Notes: generated by a model not told the origin, from the letters alone. DNA of 6,662 nucleotides from Scatomorpha sp964535405 (GCA_964535405.1 CAZHUG010000083.1:1-6662); one strand, 5' to 3'; counted from the first letter of the stretch, positions 1 to 5,680 are shown. Numbers and translations are program-made.

Positions 1-251
1 AAGAGGGCGGACGTCATACCCCTTTCTTTGACAACTACCGTCCCCAGTTCTACTTCCGTACAACTGACGTGACCGGTGTCATCAGCCTTCCCGAAGGCGT
101 CGAGATGTGCATGCCTGGCGACAACATCGACATGGATGTCGAGCTGATCACCCCCATCGCCATCGAGCCCGGCCTGCGTTTCGCCATCCGCGAGGGCGGC
201 CGTACCGTCGGCTCCGGTGTCGTTATTGCAATCAACACCGATAAGAACTAA
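1..251 (+). CDS. tuf: Elongation factor Tu, C-terminal part (partial)
   Basis: This is the 3' end of the gene for EF-Tu, the GTPase that brings aminoacyl-tRNA to the ribosome. The frame is open from base 3 and ends at TAA 249-251, giving 83 complete codons; the GTP-binding domain and most of domain 2 lie upstream of the window. The visible part is domain 3, the last beta-barrel. It begins EGGRHTPFFDNYRPQFYFRT and contains the near-universal stretches DVTGVISLPEGVEM, MPGDN and FAIREGGRTVGSGVV, ending INTDKN. These are so conserved that the identity is not in doubt. An in-frame GTG at 69 is an internal valine, not a start. The gene is usually last in the str operon (rpsL-rpsG-fusA-tuf), which fits the hairpin that follows it and the change of strand, but the operon itself is not visible. 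Confidence 0.98.
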   Translation, partial: EGGRHTPFFDNYRPQFYFRTTDVTGVISLPEGVEMCMPGDNIDMDVELITPIAIEPGLRFAIREGGRTVGSGVVIAINTDKN

Positions 252-265
252 CCCTTAAATAGAAG

Positions 266-293
266 TGAGGCAGCCGGGTTACCGGCTGCCTCA
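266..293. terminator. Hairpin between convergent tuf and DUF4830 gene, likely shared terminator
   Basis: A perfect 12-bp GC-rich stem (266-277 pairs with 282-293) closes a GTTA tetraloop at 278-281, 14 nt after the tuf stop. On the plus strand the bases after the stem are not T-rich. Read on the minus strand, the stem is followed by CTTCTATTT, a moderate U-tract. It therefore looks at least as good a terminator for the minus-strand gene ending at 341 as for tuf. Calling it bidirectional is inference from the stem and the convergent layout. Confidence 0.75.
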
Positions 294-340
294 TGCTATA
301 CATCTGGCTTTCGCTGCGGACTGTTGTTTTACATTTGGCC

Positions 341-772
341 CTACTTAAGGCCGTGCATAAACCCGTCGAGCGCCGGCGAATGTATGTCGCCGCCTATCAC
401 GCTGCCCTCACAGATTATCAGCTGGGCGATCACGTTTTTGTCACCGTTCGGATAGTTGGTAACACTGTAGCAGTAGATCTGACAGCTCATGCCTGCATAG
501 CGGTCGAGCTTGAAGCCCTGCTGGGTCTGGAGCTTGCAGTACTCCTCCATGACGCCTTCAAAGCTTCTGGGCATGATAGTCTCCTGCAAGGTCTCAGTGG
601 ACACATCAACCTCCCAGCCGAGCTTTGACAGATAGCCGGCGCGGCCTTCGGTGGTGTTCAGCTCGCTGTGCGGCTCGGAGCAGATGAGAACTATGATAGC
701 CAGAAGTGCGGCAGCCGCGATGATCAGAAATATCGCGTTTTTCTTAGTTAGCTTTAGCTTAAGTTTTTTCAC
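341..772 (-). CDS. Membrane-anchored DUF4830 domain protein
   Basis: A 143-residue protein of unknown function. I placed the start at GTG 772-770, not the upstream in-frame ATG at 826, because GGGGAGGG (780-787 read on the minus strand) lies 7 nt before it. The longer version would add 18 residues of atypical sequence and overlap the rsuA ribosome site. A lysine-rich N-terminus (residues 2-11) precedes one hydrophobic helix (about 13-31), giving a signal anchor with the remainder outside. From about residue 42 the protein resembles DUF4830 from Clostridia: YLSKLGWEVD, then MPRSFEGVMEEY, LQTQQGFKLDRY, YSVTNYP, and the closing VIGGD...ALDGFMHGL. The family assignment is from memory of these motifs, and no catalytic role is known to me. 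A cysteine at residue 31 lacks a proper lipobox (preceded by LI), so lipidation is unlikely. It is divergent from rsuA and convergent with tuf, so it is probably monocistronic. Confidence 0.82.
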   Translation of the reverse strand: MKKLKLKLTKKNAIFLIIAAAALLAIIVLICSEPHSELNTTEGRAGYLSKLGWEVDVSTETLQETIMPRSFEGVMEEYCKLQTQQGFKLDRYAGMSCQIYCYSVTNYPNGDKNVIAQLIICEGSVIGGDIHSPALDGFMHGLK

Positions 773-794
773 GGGACATCCCTCCCCGTAAAAT
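766..794 (+). promoter_or_regulatory. Candidate sigma-A promoter for rsuA
   Basis: TTTTCA (766-771) and TAAAAT (789-794) are separated by 17 bp, with start expected near 801 and the rsuA ATG at 839. The -35 is weak (4 of 6) and the -10 is fair. It overlaps the start of the divergent DUF4830 gene. Confidence 0.3.
780..787 (-). promoter_or_regulatory. Ribosome binding site that fixes the DUF4830 start
   Basis: On the minus strand this reads GGGGAGGG, 7 nt upstream of GTG 772-770, a strong Shine-Dalgarno match at ideal spacing. The ATG at 826 has no comparable purine run. The SD core lies in the loop of a possible 5-bp hairpin (785-789 with 771-775) whose far arm includes part of the GTG, so start access may be modulated; this is only a possibility. 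Confidence 0.7.
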
Positions 795-795
795 G

Positions 796-826
796 ATATT
801 AGCCGCAGCCCGGTTTTATTACACAA
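796..826 (-). promoter_or_regulatory. Candidate sigma-A promoter for the DUF4830 gene
   Basis: On the minus strand TTGTGT (826-821) is followed 19 bp later by TAATAT (801-796), with initiation expected near 789 and the GTG at 772. The spacer is longer than optimal. It would share the 66-bp divergent spacer with the rsuA promoter, so the two transcripts could interfere with each other. Confidence 0.3.
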
Positions 827-838
827 AGGAGTCCGAGT

Positions 839-1567
839 ATGCCGACAAGACTTGACAAGCTCATATCTGACAGCGGTCTGTATTCACGAAGTGAAGCGCG
901 CCTGCTCATTCGCGCCGGCCGTGTGACAGCCGGCGGAGTCGTCATGCTCAAGCCGGATGCCAAGGTGGACGCCAAACTCTCGCCCGTCGCGCTTGACGGA
1001 CAGCAGCTGCGCTGTGACCGCCTGCGTTATTTCATGTTAAATAAACCCGCTGGTGTACTTTCTGCGACAGAGGACAGAAAGGCGCGCACTGTGCTCGACC
1101 TTCTGCCGCGGGAGCTGAGCGGCCTGGGTCTTTTTCCCGTCGGCAGACTCGATAAGGACACCACGGGCCTTCTTCTGCTCACAAATGACGGCGACTTTGC
1201 CCACCGCGTCATTTCGCCGAAATCCGCTGTCATGAAACTCTACCGCGCCGAGACAGAGAGCCCTGTGGACGCCTCAGACGCACTTGCGTTCGCCGAGGGT
1301 GTTGTTCTCAGGGACGGCACTGTCTGCCTTCCTGCGCGACTGGAGGGGTGCGAGGATGGAAGCTGTGAGGTATCGGTGATGGAGGGCAAGTATCATCAGG
1401 TTAAGAGAATGCTCGCGTCACGCGGACGGCCTGTTAAGGCTCTTCACAGGCTCAAAATAGGTGCACTTTGCCTTGATGAGAGCCTTGAGGAAGGAAAATG
1501 CAGAGAATTGACCAATTTGGAAAAAATGCTGGTTTTTGAAAAGCTGCAACAGAATGAGAATACCTAA
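839..1567 (+). CDS. rsuA: 16S rRNA pseudouridine(516) synthase, RsuA family
   Basis: This enzyme isomerises a specific uridine of 16S rRNA to pseudouridine during small-subunit assembly in the cytoplasm. The 242 residues match the usual family length. An N-terminal S4 RNA-binding domain (about 1-48: RLDKLISDSG, SRSEARLLIRAGRVT) is followed by the catalytic core with YFMLNKPAGVLSAT (64-77) and the signature GRLDKDTTGLLLLTNDG (102-118), whose D105 is the expected catalytic aspartate. The late motif GKYHQVKRM (183-191) is the RsuA form; RluB/RluE relatives usually have an arginine-rich version such as NREVRRM. That favours the 16S enzyme over a 23S one, though substrate is inferred. The start is ATG 839 with AAAGGAG at 825-831, 7 nt upstream. 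It is divergent from the DUF4830 gene and followed by 205 bp without a gene, so it is probably transcribed alone. Confidence 0.93.
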   Translation: MPTRLDKLISDSGLYSRSEARLLIRAGRVTAGGVVMLKPDAKVDAKLSPVALDGQQLRCDRLRYFMLNKPAGVLSATEDRKARTVLDLLPRELSGLGLFPVGRLDKDTTGLLLLTNDGDFAHRVISPKSAVMKLYRAETESPVDASDALAFAEGVVLRDGTVCLPARLEGCEDGSCEVSVMEGKYHQVKRMLASRGRPVKALHRLKIGALCLDESLEEGKCRELTNLEKMLVFEKLQQNENT

Positions 1568-1622
1568 TTTGTGCCATTTAACGATGAAAAACTAAAAAAT
1601 TCACAAATTTATTATATTTTTC
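1566..1622 (+). terminator. Weak candidate terminator after rsuA
   Basis: AATTTGTG (1566-1573, overlapping the rsuA stop) is exactly complementary to CACAAATT (1602-1609), and the second arm is followed by the T-rich run TTATTATATTTTTCT. The stem is AT-rich, only 8 bp, and spans a 28-nt loop, so it is a poor intrinsic terminator on paper. It is listed because nothing better separates rsuA from the next operon. Confidence 0.35.
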
Positions 1623-1624
1623 TA

Positions 1625-1653
1625 TTGAAATATGCACAGAAATGTATTATTAT
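1625..1653 (+). promoter_or_regulatory. Sigma-A promoter of the regulator-ftsEX-M23-S41 operon
   Basis: TTGAAA (1625-1630) and TATTAT (1648-1653) have a 17-bp spacer and sit in the most AT-rich part of the window. Each hexamer is 5 of 6 or close to consensus, the best promoter match here. Initiation is expected near 1660, leaving about 113 nt before the ATG at 1773. No further promoter of similar quality was noticed between the genes downstream. Confidence 0.7.
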
Positions 1654-1655
1654 GT

Positions 1656-1683
1656 TAGACACAAAATCGCGTAATATTGTCTA
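1656..1683. promoter_or_regulatory. Dyad symmetric site across the predicted transcription start (candidate operator)
   Basis: TAGACA (1656-1661) and its exact reverse complement TGTCTA (1678-1683) are 22 bp apart centre to centre, about two helical turns. The axis of symmetry falls precisely on CGCG (1668-1671). The six bases on either side of the CGCG are not symmetric. The site begins 2 bp after the -10 hexamer, where a bound dimer would block initiation or clearance. The product of the first gene has a C-terminal helix-turn-helix, so autoregulation is an attractive but untested reading. Confidence 0.4.
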
Positions 1684-1689
1684 TTATAA

Positions 1690-1765
1690 CTAAACGTGCC
1701 GATGAGTGCAAAAAGCACACTTGGAGAAGAGGCGAAGGGGCCGCGTGAGTGGTCAAACAGGGAGG
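1690..1765 (+). promoter_or_regulatory. Long 5' leader with possible RNA structure, plus ribosome site
   Basis: The predicted leader is purine- and G-rich after 1695, unlike the AT-rich promoter before it. GTGC (1706-1709) and GCAC (1715-1718) form a hairpin with an all-A loop, which can be extended with mismatches to CC (1699-1700) and GG (1723-1724). A second GTGC (1696-1699) could compete for the same GCAC. CACT (1718-1721) can alternatively pair with AGTG (1748-1751). The leader ends in GGAGG (1761-1765), 7 nt before the ATG. I could not match it to a riboswitch class I know; the structure may be incidental. Confidence 0.3.
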
Positions 1766-1772
1766 ATAAAAT

Positions 1773-2867
1773 ATGTCAAGCAGAGTTTTTCAGAGCGTTA
1801 TTGTTCAAATGAAGGAAGCGACGGATAGAACAATCGGCGTTGTAGATGAGCAGGGGTTTGTTATTGCCTGCAGTGAGCTGTCCATGATAGGTTCGCATTT
1901 GGACGACCTTCAGGCGGCGGCTGCGGATAGTCAGGAACAAATTTTCAGCTCAAACGTCAGAACGTACAAATTACTGGGGTTTTCCGGACTCCACTTCAGC
2001 TATGCCGTTTTTGTATCAGGGCATGATGCTGTGTCGCGCAGCATCTGCATACTCGCCGCCGTGGCGATGAATGAGGCGCGCACAAACTATGAGGAGAAGC
2101 ATAATAAGTCCGCATTTGTGAAGAATATCATCTCCGACAACATTCTGCCGGGGGATGTCTATGTTCGCGCAAAGGAACTTCATTTTGTGACAGATGTGCC
2201 GCGCGCAATGTTCCTGATCAGACAGGTTGAGCATACTGATGTTGCATCCATTGAGGTCATACAGAACTTATTCCCGGACAGGCAGCGTGACTTTGTTCTC
2301 TCGGTCAGTGAGACTGACATTGTGGTCATTAAGGAGCTTGACCGCGAGGAGAAGGTTGAAGATATCCACGCAATAGCCGAGAAGATTGAGACCGCGCTCA
2401 AGAGCGAGCTGCTTGTCAAGACGGTCATCGGCATAGGCACCACGGCCTATCATCTGCGCGAGCTGGCTGACCGTTATAAAGAAGCCCAGGTCGCAATTGA
2501 GGTCGGCAAGGTGTTTGAGACTGAAAAGTCCATCATAAACTATGAGAATCTGGGTATCGGCCGCATAATTTATCAGCTGCCCACCACGCTTTGCGAGATG
2601 TTCCTGTCCGAGGTATTCAAGAAGAACCCGATCGAGGCTCTGGACGCTGACACGCTGGAGACGATCAACAAGTTCTTTGAAAATAACCTCAATGTATCGG
2701 AGACCAGCCGCAAGCTGTATGTGCACCGCAATACCCTTGTTTACAGGCTGGAGAAGATCAAGAAGATAACCGGCCTTGACCTTCGCGAGTTTGACCACGC
2801 TATCGTGTTCAAGGTCGCAATGATGGTCAAAAAATACCTCGATACCCAGAACACTGCCAAGTACTGA
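1773..2867 (+). CDS. CdaR/PucR-type helix-turn-helix regulator
   Basis: A 364-residue cytoplasmic protein, most likely a DNA-binding regulator. The clearest part is the C-terminus (about 295-355): INKFFENNLNVSETSRKLYV then HRNTLVYRLEKIKKITGLDL, the classic PucR/CdaR helix-turn-helix. The middle (about 140-255, with LADRYKEAQVAIEVG) resembles the degenerate GGDEF-like domain of CdaR proteins. The N-terminus (about 1-105) includes IGVVDEQGFVIACSELSMIG, which recalls the PAS-like sensor of the sugar-diacid recognition domain, but it is divergent and I cannot name a ligand. No membrane segment or signal peptide is visible. The start is ATG 1773 with GGAGG at 1761-1765. It leads an apparent operon, with only 31 bp to ftsE and no terminator between them. 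CdaR and PucR themselves control diacid and purine use; a role in cell-wall gene control here is inferred from position only. Confidence 0.85.
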   Translation: MSSRVFQSVIVQMKEATDRTIGVVDEQGFVIACSELSMIGSHLDDLQAAAADSQEQIFSSNVRTYKLLGFSGLHFSYAVFVSGHDAVSRSICILAAVAMNEARTNYEEKHNKSAFVKNIISDNILPGDVYVRAKELHFVTDVPRAMFLIRQVEHTDVASIEVIQNLFPDRQRDFVLSVSETDIVVIKELDREEKVEDIHAIAEKIETALKSELLVKTVIGIGTTAYHLRELADRYKEAQVAIEVGKVFETEKSIINYENLGIGRIIYQLPTTLCEMFLSEVFKKNPIEALDADTLETINKFFENNLNVSETSRKLYVHRNTLVYRLEKIKKITGLDLREFDHAIVFKVAMMVKKYLDTQNTAKY

Positions 2868-2898
2868 GTCTCGCTCAAACAAACGGAGGTTTCATTCC

Positions 2899-3591
2899 AT
2901 GGTTCAAATGAACGATGTCAAAATGGTCTATGACAGCAGCGGCACTGTTGCTCTCGACGGAGTCGATCTGGAGATACACGAGGGAGAATTTGTCTTCCTC
3001 GTCGGCCAGTCCGGCTCCGGAAAGACCACGATAATAAAGCTGTTGACCGGAGAAATTCAGGCCGCAGCCGGCGAAGTGAGCGTTAACGGCTTTGATCTCT
3101 GCAGCATAAAACGCCGCAAGCTGCCGATGCTACGCCGTACCCTCGGCGTCATATTCCAGGATTTCCGTCTGATCGACAAGATGACGGTGTATGACAATGT
3201 GGCGTTTGCCATGCGCGTTGTCGGCGCTGCCCGCAAGGATATCAGCGAGCGCGTGCCATACGTGCTGGAGCTGGTCGGACTCAAGGGTCGGGAAAAGCGC
3301 TATCCGCAGGAGCTTTCCGGCGGCGAGCAGCAGCGTGTCGCAATTGCCCGCGCCCTGGTGAACAACCCGCGCATGATAATTGCGGACGAGCCTACCGGCA
3401 ACCTCGACCCGGTGCGCAGCCTGGAGCTGATGCTTTTGCTTGAGAAAATTAACGAGCTTGGAACGACCGTGCTCGTTGTAACGCACGAGAAGGAGCTGGT
3501 CAATGCGTTTTCAAAGCGCGTAATCGCCATAGACAACGGTCATGTTATCAGCGACGGAATGGACGGGTATTACAGTTATGAAATTGAATAG
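2899..3591 (+). CDS. ftsE: Cell division ATP-binding protein FtsE
   Basis: FtsE is the cytoplasmic ATPase of the FtsEX complex, which couples ATP hydrolysis to activation of peptidoglycan hydrolases outside the cell. The 230-residue length is typical. All ABC ATPase motifs are intact: Walker A GQSGSGKTT (36-44), Q-loop Q87 in IFQDFRLI, signature LSGGEQQRVAIARAL (139-153), Walker B MIIADEPTGNLD (159-170) with catalytic E164, and the switch histidine H196 in VTHEKEL. The IFQDFRLIDKMTVYDNVAFA context separates FtsE from LolD/MacB-like relatives. The start is ATG 2899, preceded by GGAGG (2885-2889) at 9 nt; the initial MVQMNDVKMVY aligns with the usual FtsE N-terminus, so the ATG at 2908 is not preferred. 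It overlaps ftsX by 14 nt, as expected for translational coupling of subunits made in fixed ratio. Confidence 0.96.
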   Translation: MVQMNDVKMVYDSSGTVALDGVDLEIHEGEFVFLVGQSGSGKTTIIKLLTGEIQAAAGEVSVNGFDLCSIKRRKLPMLRRTLGVIFQDFRLIDKMTVYDNVAFAMRVVGAARKDISERVPYVLELVGLKGREKRYPQELSGGEQQRVAIARALVNNPRMIIADEPTGNLDPVRSLELMLLLEKINELGTTVLVVTHEKELVNAFSKRVIAIDNGHVISDGMDGYYSYEIE

Positions 3592-4465
3592 ACTTGGTTA
3601 TCTTATAAAGTCCGGCTTTACCGGCATCTTCACCCACGGATTGATGAGCTTCGTGACGGTGACGATAATGATCGCCTGCCTCATCATCATGGGCAGCTTC
3701 TCTCTGCTCGTCGTGAACATAAACGAGCTCATTGCCGGTCTCGAGGACGAGAGCAATGTTATCGTCGCCTTCGTGGACGAGAATCTGAGTGAGGAAGAAG
3801 CGAAAGCGCTTGAGACGACCATCATGGCCGTCGCCAACGTGGACTCGGCAGAGTTTGTGACTCGCGAGGAGGCGATGGAGAGCTTTAAGTCCAATTATGA
3901 CGATAATGTTTTTGAGACGATTGACGCGGGCACCTTCCGCCATCGTTTTGTGATTCAGCTGTCGGACATCAGCCTGATGGATCAGACCAGAAACCTGGTT
4001 CGCGGTGTTGACGGTGTGGCAGAGGTAAATGCCCATCTCGAGTATGCGGAGGGCTTCATTACCGCGCGGAACATAGTCAGCGTTATTTCGCTCATTTTGA
4101 TTGTTATATTGATAGTCGTATCTTTCTTCATCATGTCCAATACGATTAAGCTTGCGACCTTCACAAGGCGTGAGGAGATTGCCATCATGAAGATGGTTGG
4201 CGCATCCAACGGCTTCATCCGCTGCCCCTTCATCGTTGAGGGTCTGACCCTTGGCGTTTTCGGCGGCGTGCTGGCCTTCCTTGCCGAGTGGGGACTGTAC
4301 ACACTGGTGACGAACAGATTCGTGGCCCAGGCTTCGGAGTCACTCATCAGCGTTGTTCCGTTTTCGGAAGTTATGCTGCCGCTGTTTGTTGCCTACATGG
4401 CTGTGGGCGTGATAGTCGGATCCTTTGGCGGTTCCAGCGCAATCCGCAATTATCTGAAGGTCTAA
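3578..4465 (+). CDS. ftsX: Cell division permease-like protein FtsX
   Basis: FtsX is the membrane partner of FtsE. The 295-residue protein has the family topology: a cytoplasmic N-terminus, TM1 (about 24-48), a large extracellular domain (about 49-162) that in relatives contacts the hydrolase or its activator, TM2 (about 164-187), a cytoplasmic loop with IKLATFTRREEIAIMKMVGA (190-209), TM3 (about 216-238), and TM4 (about 265-285). That loop is the conserved MacB/FtsX-type coupling segment facing FtsE. I chose ATG 3578 over the in-frame ATG 3542: it gives MKLNRLGYLIKSGFTGIF, the normal FtsX start, whereas the longer form adds 12 residues lying over ftsE coding sequence. The ribosome site GGACGGG (3561-3567) is weak, so translation probably depends on re-initiation from ftsE. 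The stop lies 12 nt before the M23 gene. Confidence 0.95.
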   Translation: MKLNRLGYLIKSGFTGIFTHGLMSFVTVTIMIACLIIMGSFSLLVVNINELIAGLEDESNVIVAFVDENLSEEEAKALETTIMAVANVDSAEFVTREEAMESFKSNYDDNVFETIDAGTFRHRFVIQLSDISLMDQTRNLVRGVDGVAEVNAHLEYAEGFITARNIVSVISLILIVILIVVSFFIMSNTIKLATFTRREEIAIMKMVGASNGFIRCPFIVEGLTLGVFGGVLAFLAEWGLYTLVTNRFVAQASESLISVVPFSEVMLPLFVAYMAVGVIVGSFGGSSAIRNYLKV

Positions 4466-4477
4466 CAGGAGAGTGTA

Positions 4478-5662
4478 ATGAGAAACAAAAAAATAATATC
4501 GGCAATTTGCATCTTTCTCGCCGCGCTTTTGACCCTGTCGCTGATCTTTTCAGTGCTGGGAAGCACCGCCGCGCTGGCCAGCAAGTCGCAGATAGATGCG
4601 ATTGAGGTTGAAAAGCAGAAGCTTCAAGAGCAGCGTGCGGATATGCAGACCGGAATAGACGAGTTGAGAAACCAGAAGGCCGACGTGCTCAGCCAAAAGA
4701 CCGCGCTGGACGAGAAAAACGAGCTTGCCCGGCAGGAGATCGAGCTGATCGACGAGCAGATCGAGGTCTACACCCGTCTCATAGCTGAAAAGGCCCAGGA
4801 GGTCGAGGACGCCAAGGAGACTGAGGAGCAGCAGCACGGGGTTTTTACCGACCATATGCGAGCTATGGAGGAAAATGGCCGCTATACATACCTGGACATC
4901 CTGTTTAATTGCAGCAGCCTGTCGGAGCTTCTGACCGCCATTGACGATATCAGTGAGATCATGAATGCGGACAAGCGCCTCTACGACCAGTATACTGCCG
5001 CCAGGGAGCGCACCGAGCAGGTCAAGGCAGAGTATGAAAAGACCCTGGAGGAGCTGGGCGATAAGCAGAAGGTTCTCGCGGCGGACAAGCTCGAGCTTGA
5101 GCGCCAGATTGAGGAAGCCGTCCAGCTTATAGTTGAGCTTGAGAAGGACATCGAAAAGGCGGTTGCGGAATACGAGGCAAACGCGGCGGCGGAGGCGGCG
5201 CTTCAGGCGCAGTTGGACGCAATCGCGGCGGAAATTGCCCGTCAGGAGGCGGAAGCCCGCAAAAAGGCAGAGGAGCAGAAACAGCAATATACCGGCACCG
5301 GCTCAACAGCCACCGGCAGCTATGTCTGGCCTTGCCCGGCTTCGACCACTGTCACCAGCGTTTATGGCTGGCGACTGCATCCGATTTTCCAGACCGAGCG
5401 CTTCCACTCGGGCGTTGATATCTCCGCAAACTCGGGCTCGACCATCGTGGCCGCGGACAGCGGCACGGTATCGGTTGCTACATATAGCTCGTCATACGGC
5501 AACTATGTGATGATCTATCACTCCAGCGGCGCGTACACGCTATATGCACATATGAGCAGCATGGCTGTCTCCGCGGGTGACACAGTCTCCCAGGGCGACA
5601 CCATTGGCTATGTCGGCTCAACCGGNNNNNNNNNNGGCCCCCTTGGGCCGCCCACAAATTAG
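4478..5662 (+). CDS. Secreted coiled-coil M23 peptidase / FtsEX-linked hydrolase; 3' end broken by scaffold gap
   Basis: A probable murein hydrolase or hydrolase activator. A signal peptide (hydrophobic about 6-28, plausible cleavage after A34 in AALA-SKS) is followed by two long charged coiled-coil stretches (about 36-120 and 165-268). Between them is YLDILFNCSSLSELLTAIDD (138-157), resembling the conserved ILF-x-S-x-SFSDFL-x-R-x-D segment of PcsB/CwlO/EnvC-type proteins that associate with FtsX. A Gly/Ser/Thr linker (271-281) leads to the M23/LytM domain: VTSVYGWRLHP (292-302), metal ligands H310 and D314 in RFHSGVDIS, and H358 in YAHM. The last ligand motif (GPHLHFE in relatives) should follow GYVGSTG but falls at the 10-N gap, after which the frame reads GPLGPPTN and stops. 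The true C-terminus is therefore unknown and about 15-25 residues are probably missing. The start is ATG 4478 with AGGAG (4467-4471). If the real protein lacks the second motif it would be an EnvC-like activator and not an enzyme. Confidence 0.88.
   Translation: MRNKKIISAICIFLAALLTLSLIFSVLGSTAALASKSQIDAIEVEKQKLQEQRADMQTGIDELRNQKADVLSQKTALDEKNELARQEIELIDEQIEVYTRLIAEKAQEVEDAKETEEQQHGVFTDHMRAMEENGRYTYLDILFNCSSLSELLTAIDDISEIMNADKRLYDQYTAARERTEQVKAEYEKTLEELGDKQKVLAADKLELERQIEEAVQLIVELEKDIEKAVAEYEANAAAEAALQAQLDAIAAEIARQEAEARKKAEEQKQQYTGTGSTATGSYVWPCPASTTVTSVYGWRLHPIFQTERFHSGVDISANSGSTIVAADSGTVSVATYSSSYGNYVMIYHSSGAYTLYAHMSSMAVSAGDTVSQGDTIGYVGSTXXXXGPLGPPTN
5626..5635. other. Scaffold gap (10 N)
   Basis: Ten consecutive N interrupt the M23 gene. 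A round 10 is commonly a placeholder, so neither the true gap length nor the reading frame beyond it can be trusted. It falls exactly where the conserved GNSTGPHLHFE-type end of the M23 domain is expected. Confidence 0.97.
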
Positions 5663-5680
5663 TATCATGGCGGTGGATTT

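Noticed and set aside
293..628. Plus-strand open frame of 111 codons with a hydrophobic, His/Leu-rich product
   Set aside because: It is antisense to the DUF4830 gene, has no ribosome site, and its start lies inside the hairpin region; the minus-strand frame shows recognisable family motifs.
1690..1760. Possible known riboswitch in the leader
   Set aside because: I compared it by eye with the core motifs of lysine, c-di-AMP, c-di-GMP, ZTP, THF, fluoride and preQ1 classes and found no convincing match, so it is listed only as possible structure.
2268..2882. Minus-strand open frame of 204 codons across the regulator
   Set aside because: It is antisense to a well-supported gene, has no ribosome site or recognisable motif, and begins in the regulator-ftsE spacer.
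3548..4036. Minus-strand open frame of 162 codons over the ftsE/ftsX junction
   Set aside because: It is a His/Asp-rich shadow of the ftsX reading frame with no family resemblance.
5180..5240. GCG-rich short repeats
   Set aside because: They encode the Ala/Glu-rich end of the coiled coil (AAAEAALQAQLDAIAAEIA) and reflect amino-acid composition, not a DNA repeat element.
4550..5287. Minus-strand open frame of 245 codons, very leucine-rich
   Set aside because: It mirrors the Glu/Lys/Gln-rich coiled coil of the M23 gene (GAG and CAG codons read as CTC and CTG). Low-complexity antisense frames of this sort are typical artefacts.
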